64,000 nt of DNA from Benincasa hispida (lineage: Eukaryota; Streptophyta; Magnoliopsida; Cucurbitales; Cucurbitaceae), in the NCBI RefSeq assembly GCF_009727055.1, contig NC_052351.1, forward strand, positions 56,001,422-56,065,421, given 5' to 3'. This document shows positions 48,483 through 60,195 of the stretch, in pieces. The notes under the pieces are model-generated. The model saw nothing but the letters and a program-made list of their open reading frames with translations, did not search any database and was not told where the DNA came from. How positions within the stretch are numbered: the stretch's first letter is position 1; each line of letters opens with the position of its first letter. Position numbers and translations under genes: made by a program.

Positions 48483-49620
48483 AGAATCGTTTTGACTGCC
48501 GTCTAGTGATCTAATCTTGGATTGAATTGATATCAACTTGACAATCCCTACTGCATAGAAAATGTCAGGTCTAGTATTTAACACTGCATACATAAGGCTT
48601 CTAATAGCTAAAGCATAGGTAATCTGTCTCATTTCCTCAACCTCTTGAGGTGTCTTAGGACATTGCTCCTTAGAAAAAATAACTCCATGCCTAAAAGGTC
48701 ATAAAACCCTATTGGAATTCTACATCGAGTACCTGATAGACATCTTGTCAATGTACGATGCCTGAGACAAGGCCAACCTTTTGTTCTTATGATCCCGAAT
48801 GATCTGGATGCCTAGAACAAACTGCGTCTCTCCCAAATCTTTCATTTGCAATTGGGCGGCTAGCCACTTCTTAATGTCAGTCAGAGAACCTACATCATTC
48901 CTAATGAGTAGGATATCATCCACATACAACACAAATTATTTTCTTGTAAACACAATGCTCATCAACATTCTGATCAAAGCCAAATGATTTGATCGCACTA
49001 TCAAATCTAATGTTCCAAGATCTAGATGCTTGTTTAAGCCCATAAATGGAGCTATTAAGCTTGCAAACTTTTTGCACTTGATCTGGATTAATGAATCCCT
49101 CTTGTTGAGCCATGTAGATGGTCTTCTCAAGATTATCATTCAAAAAGACAGTCTTGATGTTCATTTTCCATATCTCATAATCAGAAAATGTGGCTATGGA
49201 TAGAAGAATCCTGATAGATTTCAACATGACAACAGGTGAAAAAGTTTTCTCATAGTTCACTCCCTCAACCTGGGTATAACCCTTTGCCACGAGTCTAGCT
49301 TTAAAGGTTTGCACTTTTCCATCTACACCTCGTTTTCACTTGTAGATCCACTTACACCCTATAAGTTTTACCCCATCAGGTTGATCCACAAGTTCCCAGA
49401 CGGAATTGAAGTACATAGAATCCATTTCCTGCTTCATGGCTTTAATCCACTCATCTCTGTCAACATCCTCCATTGCTTGCTTATAAGACAATGGATCCTC
49501 AACTCCATCCTCAGACATGATGTTTTGGACTTCAATCAAACCCATGTAGCATTTTGGTAGGTTCGCAACCCTCGTATTATGTCGAGGCAGTCTCAACTCT
49601 TGAAATGGTTGACTAGATTA
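48483..49620 (-). pseudogene. Copia B reverse transcriptase and start of RNase H
   Basis: The frame 49336-49596 is the pre-RT linker (CYMGLIEVQNIMSEDGVEDP, GCKWIYK). The frame 48916-49314 is the RT core ([31 protein letters not shown]). The frame 48720-48932 starts [13 protein letters not shown] with the catalytic YVDD and runs to LSQASYIDKM. Broken frames continue to about 48483, ending inside the AVKTIL block of the RT-RNase H connection where the Athila LTR begins. Shifts separate the frames. Confidence 0.83.
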
Positions 49621-49699
49621 AACGACATCAACAACTCTTGTTTGTCTATCAGTCTGTTCAACAACTCTTGTTGAACTCTCAGTAGTCTCATTAGAAATC

Positions 49700-50700
49700 T
49701 CATTTAAAATAAGCTTACTTCATAGTTTATGATCCCTGATATGGTCTTCTTCCAAGAAGATGACATTTGTCGATACGAACACCTTGTTCTCACTTGGATC
49801 ATAGAAGTACCCACCCCTCGTTTCTTTGGGGTAGCCTAAAAATAGGCAAACTTTCGAACGCGGTTCCAACTTTTTCGATTAGCCACAAGCACATGGTCCG
49901 GACATCCCCAAAACATGAAGTGCCGTAAACTACCTTTACGACCTCTCCATAGCTCAAAAGTTGTTTCAAAAACACTTTTCAAGAGAATATTGTTCAAAAT
50001 ATAACATGTAGTCTCCATTACAAATCCCCAAAATAAGTCTGGAAGATAAGTATAACTCATCATAGACCGAACCATATCCAACAAGTTTATGTTTCTCGTT
50101 TTTGATACACCATTCTGCTGAGGTGTACCTAAGGCCGAGAGTTGGGACGTAATTCCATGTTTTATCATATAGTTTTGGAATTCTAAGTCCATATACTCTC
50201 TACCACGATCAGATCGTAGTGTTTTTATCTTCTTACCTAACAAGTTTTCAACTTCATTCTTATACTCCTTTAACTTTTTAAGAGCGTCAGACTTATGTTG
50301 CATTAGGTATAGATTCCCAATCTTGAATAATCATCTATGAAAGAGATGAAATATTCATACCTACCTTGAGCTCTAACACTCATTGGACCACAGAGGTCTG
50401 AATGTATAAGCTCCAAGGTTTCCTTGGCTCATAACATTTTCCAGTAAAAGGTCGTTTGGTCATTTTGCCTTTAACGCATGATTCACATACCGGTAAAGAG
50501 TTTTCTTCTAAACCATTTAGAAGTCCACATTTCACCAACTTCTTAATCCTATTGAGGTTGATGTGATCTAACCTTAGATGCCAAAGATGGGTGCTTTCCT
50601 TAGGAGAAACCTTTGGTCTTTTTGCAGTTGTCGCTATTTTGAACATTTCAGTATTAAACAAGGCTTTTATGACTAACGACCTTACAAATTATTTTCCATT
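49700..50700 (-). pseudogene. Copia B integrase region
   Basis: The frame 50380-50661 holds the HHCC-type pre-integrase (WHLRLDHINLNRIKKLV, PVCESCVKGKMTKRPF). The frame 49836-50303 holds part of the core: IKTLRSDRGREYMDLEF with the second catalytic Asp, and QQNGVSKTRN, where the usual catalytic Glu of the 'VAERRN' motif is replaced. FWGFVMETTCYILN follows. A gap between frames removes the IHSDLCGP continuity. Inactive. Confidence 0.82.
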
Positions 50701-50716
50701 GAACCAAAACAAATCT

Positions 50717-51010
50717 TCATACCATTCTTAAAAATAAACACTTCATTCTCAGAAAAGAAGGCAGACAAGAAATTGAAATTAAGTTCCTCTTGATATGAGG
50801 AACTACATAAATATTATCCAATAACAGATAATGTTTCTTATCCAAAAATAACTTTAGACTACCTATAGCAACAGCTGAAACAACCTCATCAGTACCGACT
50901 CGAAGAGTCAACTCTCCATCATCCAACTTTTTCCAGGAACTAAATCCTCTGTAGGAAGAACTTACATGATTAGTAGCACCTAAATTAAGTATCCAGGCAA
51001 AATCATCATT
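50717..51010 (-). pseudogene. Copia B protease, part left of the solo LTR
   Basis: Begins DFAWILNLGATNHVSSS, the protease active-site region with DSG changed to NLG. It continues KKLDDGELTLRVGTDEVVSA and VPHIKRNLISISCL. The apparent upstream start codon at 51097 lies inside the inserted LTR and is not the true start. The real reading frame continues at 55882. Confidence 0.82.
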
Positions 51011-51483
51011 ATGACCCGACCTTTCGAGTACTCTGATAGGGGCCGTTACAACTAAATATACATTTAAAACCCAAATATTTCGACCATAAAAGTTCATTAA
51101 AACAATAAGGATAATTTTTTCTAAATAGGCTAGAAAATAAAAAATAAAAAAACATAAAACTTTTATTCGGGGTCCCCTATATTATTTTTAAAGAAAACAT
51201 TCAAAACATTAAAATTTTTTGTCTCACAATAAATTCTAGTTTCAAAACGTTCAAATGACAAAAACATAGACTGAGCAGAAGCGATTTCTCTTGTTCTTAT
51301 ATGGCTCTATCATGGGTCCCGTCTGTCCCTCGCCAACCTGTTCTTATCACTTCGTGAAAAATATAAAGGAAGAAAGGATGAGTATAACAATACCCAGTAA
51401 GTGACCCACTACTGGGCCCTCTAGGTTACCTGTTAGCTAGTTTATCTAGGCACCGGTGTACACCCATCATATCAGTCGTATTG

Positions 51484-51875
51484 ATCCTGAAGGAACACAC
51501 ATCAGTCATAGTGTGTAACCCGAAGCAATTAGTCATAGACATGAACCCGAAGGTACATGAATAATTCATAGACATGAACCCGAAGGTACATGAATCATTT
51601 ATAAACATGAACCCGAAGGTACATGAATCAATCATAGACATGAGCCCGAAGGAACATGAATCAATCATAGACATGAATCCAAAGGAACTTGAATCAATCA
51701 TAGACATGAACTCGAAGGAACATGAATCAGTCATAGACATGAACTCGAAGGAACATGAATCAGTCATAGACATGAATACGAAGGTACATGAATCAGTCAT
51801 AGACATGAACCCGAAGGTACATGAATCAGTCATAGACATGAACTTAAAGGAACATGAATCAGTTATAGTGTGTAC
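51484..51875. repeat. 33-bp tandem array in gypsy-like LTR copy 3
   Basis: About eleven units of 'atgaacccgaaggtacatga' plus 'atcagtcatagac'. The period is a multiple of three, so long open frames appear on both strands (51426-51902 minus, 51574-51918 plus); they are artefacts of the repeat. Confidence 0.9.
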
Positions 51876-52522
51876 ACCTGTCCAGATAAGAAACACTAAC
51901 AAGAACCCTATAACTTAGCATGCATCAATTTTCATATAACTCTCGTGTTATATTTTACAGTCATTTATCTTAGGGGTAAAATTTTATATATATCCTCATT
52001 CAGTGGTATAATCATCATAAACAAAACAATCCAATCCAGTTAGTCAATGCCATTAAGTCATGTAGTTCAATCAGTCATAAATTATCAGTCCCAATAGTCT
52101 AGAATAATCCGTCAAATCCATCTTAGCAGTCTCAAGAAACAACCCATGTAATCTTAAGTAACCAGTCCATGTATTGTTAAATAAACAATTCAACTAATCT
52201 TAAATAAGTAGTCGAAGTCGTAAGGACGACTGATTCGAAGGCGAACTAGTAGAAGGACACTTACTTCAAGTTTTAGTCAATACGAGCTCAAACAACCTTA
52301 ACTTTTATTTTCCCAAAAGATCAAGAACCAAGTCCTAAGTGATAAACCAAAAATCAGGATTTCCAAAATAAGGTCAAAATTCTCAATCAACCAATTTACA
52401 TCATCCATTAAGGCCAAATATTTATAGCCCTAAGATCCAATTACTTATCGAAATTGTCTTGAAATTGATCTCAAATTTGGCGAACAACACTTCAAAATCA
52501 TTCGATTCTTGAATCAAACCCT

Positions 52523-54591
52523 ATATCTGTTAGGATTGGTGTCCTAATTCTCCTGGAGTCTCGTAGTTTGTAAACTGTACACATTGTTATGAATAAAATA
52601 AGAGTTATTTTATTTGGCATTTACTCATATCCAATAAACAAAGCTCCATGGTTATTGTATGTAAACTTAAACATGTATATGAGATATACAAGTGGATCAT
52701 GCCTTAAGTGATAACCTAAATAGGTCTATAGTATAAGGATTAAGGAGGGATACCTGATCCTGGTGACACTAAGGATACAACCCACTTTGTAGAGGTTTAC
52801 AAGTATTGTGAACTATTACATATGGTAGATCCTGACCATTCATGTGGAGACATGCGAGGGAGGTGTCCTATACAAAGAGTTTGTATAAGACCAAACCACG
52901 AGATGACTAGTCTCTTTATATAACGTCGTTGATACTTGAGACTTACATCTCACTTAAACGATCATAGGTGACATGACATTAATCCTGAGTTTTTTGGGAA
53001 CTTTTGTCTTTGAGGGCGGTCATTTGATTAGTATGGGTGAGAGTGGCCAGATTGCCAACTCAACATGCTTACCTTTTTGAGGATTTATCTGATTTGGGAG
53101 CTGGGAACTTAATTACACAAGATGGAATTCACTCCTTCCCCAAAGCAGGGGTAAGTAGATAGATTGCTCCCTTAAGAGTTGATTCCGGGTTTTGAACATA
53201 GTGGCCACAACCTCCCTTTGGAAGAGAGGACTCAGTCATAGTAGGACAATGACTTATGTTCATTAGAGGAATTAGTGGTACTTAAGGAGTTAGATGTAAC
53301 TACCAGGGAAAAATGGTAAATTAGCCCAGTTGTATTTACGAACGATTTGTGAAGGTTATCGCACTGTTGATTGGTTGATATGGACATAAAATATATCTAT
53401 AGTGAGAAGAGTGCAACAATCTGTCTTTAGTGGAGTGCTTGACAGTCAACGAATGGTGGATCCCGTGACTAAAGAGTTTTGTAAGTTATTCACGTACCAT
53501 TGAAGCTTCAAGCTACAGGTCCATAAGATCCCCTTGGTAGCTCAATGGATTCAAGTTGAGAATCAGTTCTTGGTGTTAGTTTGAAGTTCAAATTGATAAG
53601 AGGAAATTCAATTAAATATAATATAATTGATGTGATAAATGAGATACATCAAGTGGAGGATTAATGTAAATATGATTTACATTAAGTATCATAAAATAGA
53701 AAAAGAACTATGGTTTATATGTTTCATGAAATGAAATATTAAAACTATAGATTATAAATATAATATGGTAAGTTGGTTAACATATATATTTATAATAATA
53801 TTAATTATTTGATAATTATCTCTTTTTCTCTAATAACCAATTGAGTGGGAGGTTATTGGTGGTTTTATGGTAACCGTTAGATAAAAGGAAAAATGTTTTC
53901 CTAAATTGATATAGTTGCCATTCTCGGATAGAAACTCACGGAATGCTGTCAAGTGAATTGGTTTTCACTAAACGATAGCTGAAAGAGAGATTAAACGATC
54001 GTGGAGTGACACTATACAATAATTCATTCAGTTGGTCGTAGCTAAACAATCGCAGGGCATTATCTATACGATAGGTTGCCGTCTTTTAAACGATGGAGTA
54101 TTCGTCTATACGATAGATACTTCTCATCTCTCACTTGCTCAATTGTCTACACGATTGTTATTCCTTTGGTCTCTTCCTCTAACCAAGTTCCCACAGAGCC
54201 CACACTTTTGGATTCTCACACTGAGAATACCAAGATAGCCATTGTAGTGGTGTCCTCACTCAACTCGACTGAGTTCGAGTTTTTTTAGCTGTTCGTTGGG
54301 TTTGTGGTTGTTGTTGAATGTGTTGTGTTGTGGTCGTTGGGTTCGAGTGTTGGTGTATTGCTGTTTTAGACGCTTGAAGTTTGTGATCGAGGGAGTTTGA
54401 AGAATGAGTTTTCAAAGGTATGTATTTGTTATCCCTTGATCTCATTGTAAGGCATGCTGTAGTTTTGTATTATGCACGACCTATTAATTTCCATTTGGCG
54501 ACTGTAATTGTTGATGTTCAATTTTGAATGGAATTTGGAACGATCCTTCTACTGCTCATGGAAATCCTCATGTCTGATTTCCTTCAATACC
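52523..54591 (+). mobile_element. Copia solo LTR (LTR-II) nested in the gypsy-like LTR
   Basis: The LTR is 52528-54586, from TGTTAGGATTGGTGTCC to ...TTTCCTTCA. The flanks are ATATC (52523-52527) and ATACC (54587-54591), 4 of 5 identical, an aged TSD. It is collinear with 37671-39632 and 41888-42818. It contains a GATCG/ACGAT-rich stretch at about 53930-54130. Confidence 0.82.
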
Positions 54592-55881
54592 AACAATCAA
54601 AATTAATTCTATCATTTAGGACACAATTCCAATCACAACTTAACCCGAATGTCTCCAAACAACTTACCCAACACGTGGTTTGATCCCAAAACCACTTCAA
54701 AGCTTCAAAATCAACACAATCCAACAACTATATCATCAAAATCAACCTTTAACTTTCATGGAAAACAAATTTAGACCTTTTAATCCAACCTCCAAAAATC
54801 ACAATTAAAACAAAAATTAACTCGACACTTAGTGGTATCCAAAAATTCTCAACAAAGACCGCAAACCTTACCAAAAAAAGGATGCCTAACAATTTTAATC
54901 TAATCAAAAAGCACCTTGAGTATTAGCAAAATCCAATTTCAACATCAAAACAATATGGGTGAGCCAAAACTTGAACCAAAATTTAATGGGTATTCAAGAT
55001 TTTCCAAGAAAACCCATAAAACATCAAATAACTTACCCAAGATATCAATTTCGGTGACAATGGCATCAACAGCGGTGGCAACCATAGATATGCGGCGGGT
55101 GTTGCTATCGGACGACATAAATTATTTAGGCTAGTGACTGGAAGTGAGGGTCTTGCATGAGGAGGGTCTGCGAGAGTGAGAGAGAAGGGGAATTTTCAGT
55201 TTTATGGATTTTATTCAGTAGCAATTACAAACAAACCAGAGCTTCAAAAACGATCCAACAGTTCAAAATGAAACTATATATGTTTCAAACAGACTGACCA
55301 AATTTGAGCACGATCCTACGGCTCAAACTCTAGAAATCGACAATTTTTTGAAAGTTGCTGCTGGAAAATCGAATTGCTTTCTCCTTGATTTTCTGCCTTT
55401 TTTCACTCTCCTTTAGTTTCGAAAAATCCCAATTCTTTCATTTTTTTTTCAAATTTTAAAAAGATAAATAAAATATTTTATCACAATATCTCCAAAATCT
55501 CCAAATATTCTATCAAATTAATAAATCAATCAACTTTCAAATTACCTTAATTTAGAATTTAGAAACTAAATTTAAATGGCATAAAATCTATCAGTTTGAT
55601 AAAAATTAAAATCTTTCAAATATTTAAATCAATTTAAAACCACATAAATTAATTATCTCCTTAATTGTTTTAAGTTGGCTCCAAAATCAAAAATCAAAGG
55701 GAGGCAAAATTCAATATTTTCAAGATAATTATTTCGAATATCCAATCAATTTAATTTAATTTAACCAATAAAAGCTTTTCAATTATTTCAATTTAATTCC
55801 AATTTTAAAAATGAAAGGGAAATTAAAACTCAATAATTTTAGATAATTAACTTAAATTTTCCTAAAATTCGGGATGTTACA

Positions 55882-56092
55882 ATCATTCTCTACCAAACAT
55901 GTCTCCAAGACAAATAAATCACATTTACTGTCTTTAGACTTCTTCCTTTTATGGAGAGTAGTGGGATTAGTATCAAAACCTATATAAGCTCCAAGTTCCA
56001 TGTCAGAGGACAATTCTTGTCGATGAACTTCATCAGAGTCAGCAAAAATTACTTTCTCTTTTAGTCTCTTGACATTCAAGAAAGACTAGAGA
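55882..56092 (-). pseudogene. Copia B gag/protease junction, part right of the solo LTR
   Basis: The frame ends KRKKSKDSKCDLFVLETCLV plus END at the LTR, the standard sequence before the copia protease. The preceding ~50 residues (RLKEKVIFADSDEVHR, GAYIGFDTNPTTL) do not resemble gag, and no CCHC knuckle precedes the protease as it does in element A. The right end is cut by copia C at 56093. Confidence 0.75.
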
Positions 56093-57941
56093 TGTAGGAT
56101 TGTATCAACAGCAGCGAAAGCACAAGGATCATCTAAGCACTCACATTCACTAATTTTGGCATAATATAAAGCATGCTTCTGTAGAAAAATAGGTTTCAAG
56201 ACATACCTCTCGTAGAACTTCAACAAAGCTCCTTCTCCAGCTGCAATCTTCTCCGTATCTTTATGTAGACCACCTCAAGATCTTCCCCACTATTCTCTTG
56301 GTACTCTAGATTGAGTTGTGGGACTCAAAACAAGCTTGAATCAAGGGATGAAGGAGAAAAGCTCACTGCTGCAACCTTGTTGAAGAACTTTTCTTCAAAC
56401 TAGTTTTTCTCTCAAAACTCTTTTGATTGCATGCCTGATTTTCACTCCAATCTCTTCATTATATTGCAAATAAACATGCAAAGAGAAGAGTTGCATGAGT
56501 TGCAGCTCATGCTAGGTGAAGACAAGGCCAAGATATTGCAATATGTGTGAGTTAGTTCAAAGATGGATAATGGAAAAAACCATTTTTCCATTTTGTGTTT
56601 TTGTTTTCTAAATTTTCCAATTTTATCTAAAAATTAAAATCTGATTTTATAAATCTATTTTGATTTTAAAAATGAAAATTTAATCAATTTCTTAAATTAA
56701 TTATTCAATAAAACTTAATTAATTTAATATCAAATATTAAATTATTTTAACACATATCCATCTTTATATATTTAAATATATAAATTCTCCTATTCCGTTT
56801 AATTCTAAAATTAAACATAATTATATCTCATATAATCACTAATTCCTTAATTCTAATTTGAACGTTTCAAATTAACTTATCACGCTATTCTAGAGCTAGT
56901 CTGTTACGAGCTAGTAGGGGGCCTCGGCGGACCTACAGATCATGAGCTCCAATGATCCGAGATTAATTGGCTAAACTCATTAGACTAGATTAATCTTCAT
57001 TCGTTAACTAATGGGTCATTATACTAAAGCCCATAGTTGCACTCCCCTCACTGTAGATATATATTATGTTCACATGATTTAACCATAATCACAAGTTGAC
57101 CCTTCACAGGTTGTTCATAATAATGGTTGGATCAAAATATCTGTTTTACCCCCGAGATTACGTCTTATTTCTCAAGTCCTACTGATCCTCTAATGAACAA
57201 ATGATTTGTGATCCAATCACCAAACCAAACTCTCTCAGCTCAGTGAGAGGGTGGGGCCCCTTGTTCAAGAACCTGGATTTAGTACTTGAGAGACCAACCT
57301 TTCTCCTATCCCTAAATCGGGTAGGCGTGAATTCCGTCTTGTACCCTATGTCCCCAACTATCTATCTATTCTTACCCTTGAAATGGGAGTCTTATTGAGC
57401 CGGCGCTGTTGAGCCAACCCTCAACTATGCAAATCTAAGGGAAATCTCGAATAAACAAGAGTTCATAGTTAGCTCAGGATTAAGATCGAGTTACCTAGGT
57501 CATCTAGGTGAAATAGTCTGTCTTAAACAATAAACAACATTATAAAATAAGAGTGACTTATTTCTTGGTCATGATCTTGTACAAGCTCATTACATCGGAC
57601 GCCTCCACTCCTCATGTCATAACATGTATGAATTAGGATCACATCGTATGTAGCAGTTTACAACTCTTTGTAATAACTACAGAGTAGGCCGCATCCAATT
57701 GTGTTACCAAAATAAGGTACCCAACCTCATTCATGTACCATAGATCATTTTGACTATTTACTCGAACCTGATCCACTCTTATGTTTCCACATAAAGTTCA
57801 AGTACTCATAAAATAGTCATGGGTCTTAGTTTATTGGATTTAGACTTTCATACAATTTATGAGATCAATAACAAGTATATTGATAATAGAAAATGTTTAT
57901 CATTTTACAAATTGTGAGTTTTTAGGACATAAAACCAAACA
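56093..57941 (-). repeat. 3' LTR of copia C
   Basis: 1,849 bp, sense start TGTTTGGTTTTATGTCC at 57941 and end ...GATACAATCCTACA at 56093. It contains the hairpin arms CTCTCTCA/TGAGAGGG at 57230-57251 (one mismatch in the sense strand) next to GGGGCCCC. Confidence 0.85.
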
Positions 57942-58059
57942 ATACTCCCACTTGGACTAAAACTCCAGGGTTCAATATACAAATATATACAATGTTGAGT
58001 TTACATGGAGAGAAAAAAATGTACAAATACAATATACTAGGGCATCACAATACCCATCA

Positions 58060-58990
58060 ATTCTCCCACTTGCCCTAGTGATTCAAAACTCGTAGACCTA
58101 GTCCTACTAGGTGACCCTCGAACACTTTAGTCGAGAGGGCCTTCGTAAATGGATCAGCTATGTTTCTTTTGCTGATTTTTTTATAACAAATACTTAGCTT
58201 CTATTGTGGAGTCTGCAATACAATCTGCTTGATGCTCGTCCACACAACTACTCCTCCGTTAAGAGTGAATACTGACCCCGAAGTTGATTTCCTCGAATCA
58301 ATATCGGTCTGAAAGTCAGAATTAGTGTATCCAGTAAGGATCAGATCCTTAGGACCATACATGAACATATAATCTCTCGTTCTCCGAAGATACTTGAGAA
58401 TGTTTTTAACAGCTGTCCAATGGTCAAGACCAGGATTGGACTGAAATCTGCTGACAATTCCTACGACATAGCATATGTTGGGATGAGTACACAGCATTGC
58501 ATACATCAAACTCCCAACTGCAGATGCATATGGAATTCGATTCATCTCCTCAACCTCTTGAGGTGTCTTAGGACTCTGATCCTTAGACAAGTGAATTCCA
58601 TGCCTGAAAGGTAAAGATCCTTTCTTGGAATTTTGCATTTTATACCTAGACAACATCTTGTCTATATAAGATGCTTGAGATAATGCCAATGTTCTGTTCT
58701 TGCGATTCCGAACTATTTGGATTCCAAGAACATACTGTGCTTCTCCCAAATATTTCATTTGGAAATGTGAAGCCAACCATCTCTTAACGTCAGCTAGATA
58801 TTCTACCTCATTCCCAATGAGTAGAATATCATCAACATACAACACCAGAAAAGTGACAGTTTTGTTGATGATCTTCTTGTATACACAGGATTCGTCAACA
58901 TTTTGTTCAAAGCCATAAGATTTGATTGCAGCGTCAAATCTCTTATTCTAGGATCTAGAAGCTTGTTTTAATCCATAAATGGATCGATTA
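58060..58990 (-). pseudogene. Copia C reverse transcriptase C-terminal part and RNase H remnant
   Basis: The frame 58201-58845 starts [20 protein letters not shown] and runs unbroken for 214 residues: LGIQIVRNRKNRTLALSQAS, YAMLCTHPNICYVVGIVSRF, NILKYLRRTRDYMF, DFQTDIDSRKSTSGS. It then reaches ADSTIEAKYL in a shifted frame and jumps to PFTKALS-like text near 58120 without the middle of RNase H. The longest open stretch of any copia copy in the window. Confidence 0.85.
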
Positions 58991-59372
58991 AGCTTGTAAA
59001 CTTTTTGCTCTTAACCTTGCTGTATAAACCCTTCTGGTTGAGACATATAGATACTCTCTTCAAGATAGCCATTCAGAAAGTTGTCTTGACATCTATTTGC
59101 CATATTTCATAATCATAAAATGTGGCTATGGCCAAGAGTATTCTAATAGACTTTATCATGGCAACTGGAGAGAAGGTTTCTTCAAAATCCAACCCCTCTC
59201 TTTGGGTAAACCCTTTTGCCACTAGTTTAGCTTTTTAAGTCTATACCTTACCAGCTTGGTCTCGTTTTCTCTTGTAGATCAATTTGCAGCCGATGGTTTT
59301 ATCCCTTCCGATTGATCTACAAGATCCCAGACAGAATTGAAATACATAGATTCCATTTCAAGGTCCATGGTT
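58991..59372 (-). pseudogene. Copia C reverse transcriptase N-terminal part
   Basis: Broken frames carry EMESMYFNSVWDLVDQ, then [20 protein letters not shown] and ATFYDYEIWQIDVKT. It directly follows the deletion that removed the integrase core. Stops and shifts are frequent. Confidence 0.75.
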
Positions 59373-60195
59373 TTAATTATCTATAAAAATAATGAAATAT
59401 TCATACCCTTCTCTTGTTCTAACATTTAGAGGCCCACAAAGGTCTGAATGAATTAGCTCTAGGGGTTCTTTGGCTCTAAGACCTTTTCCAGAAAAAGATC
59501 TTTTTGTCATTTTACCCTCAAGACAAGACTCACATGGTGGTAATAAATTGTCTTCCAACTTATTTAGATGATTGTTCTTAACCAATCTCTTAATCCTGTT
59601 GAGATTTATGTGACCCACTCTTAAGTGCTAAAGATAGGCATTTGGAGAAATCTTCCTTTTATTATGAGTCCCAACAGTTTTAAACATCTCTATGTTCAAA
59701 ACAGATTTGACCTTAGTTGGTTTTAACATGTACAAGTTATTTTCTAATTTTGCAGAGCGAAACTGTTTATTTCTCATTTTGATGAACACTTCACTATTTT
59801 CGAAATAAACTTTATAATTTTGTTCTAGCAAACAAGAGACATAAATTAGATTCCTTTTCATAGAAGGAATATAATATACATTTTTCACCTTTTGTCAACT
59901 GTCTCCAGGAATTTGTTTCCTGTGAGAAAGTACATGCATGATTAGCGACACCTGAATCAATTATCCAGATTTTATCGTTTTCCACTAAGCATGCTTCGAT
60001 AACAAGTAAATCATATTTATCTTATTGTTTGAATTCAGCATTCTTATCTACATAATTCATAATTTCAGATGAGTTGGGAGATAAAGGACAATCCTCTGTT
60101 AAAACTCTTTTGGTATAATCAATCGCTAGTAATTTGTTTGTTGATTTGATTTTACTGTTATGTATATCGGAAGCAAGTATTCTAGAATTCGACAT
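59373..60195 (-). pseudogene. Copia C gag remnant, protease and pre-integrase
   Basis: A start at 60195 reads MSNSRILASDIHNSKIKS and VLTEDCPLSPNS. After a stop it passes straight to DKYDLLVIEACLVENDKIWI and IDSGVANHAC (protease). A further gap removes ~100 bp before VYYIPSMKRNLIYVSCLLEQ (59628-59888). The frame 59373-59618 gives GHINLNRIKRLVKNN, PPCESCLEGKMTKRSF and IHSDLCGPLNVRTREGYEYF, then ends at FIDN where the integrase core is deleted. Confidence 0.82.

Larger units (their letters stand above)
51006..55886 (+). mobile_element. Gypsy-like solo LTR copy 3 with perfect TSD, inside copia B
   Basis: The LTR is 51011-55881, flanked by ATCAT at 51006-51010 and 55882-55886. It starts TATGACCCGACC and ends GGGATGTTACA. 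It shares blocks with copies 1 and 2 ('ggatgagtataacaata', 'agtgacccactactggg', 'tggctctatcatgg'). Without the nested copia LTR it is ~2.8 kb. Counting the TSD once, the interrupted protein reads straight through VLETCLVEND into DFAWIL, so this is a clean solo-LTR insertion. Confidence 0.88.
48483..56092 (-). mobile_element. Ty1/copia retrotransposon B, split by nested insertions
   Basis: Minus-strand gag end/protease to RNase H. The left end is cut at 48483 by the Athila element. The middle is interrupted by a gypsy-like solo LTR (51011-55881), and the right end is interrupted at 56093 by copia element C. Its 5' LTR and most of gag would lie beyond the window. The two halves around the solo LTR rejoin exactly in frame. 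Confidence 0.85.

Noticed and set aside
50717..51097. Methionine at 51097 as the start of a copia B protein
   Set aside because: It lies within the inserted LTR; the true frame continues at 55882.
51426..51918. Long open frames on both strands (158 and 114 residues) with repeated motifs
   Set aside because: They run through the 33-bp tandem array; a period divisible by three keeps every frame open. Not a repeat protein.
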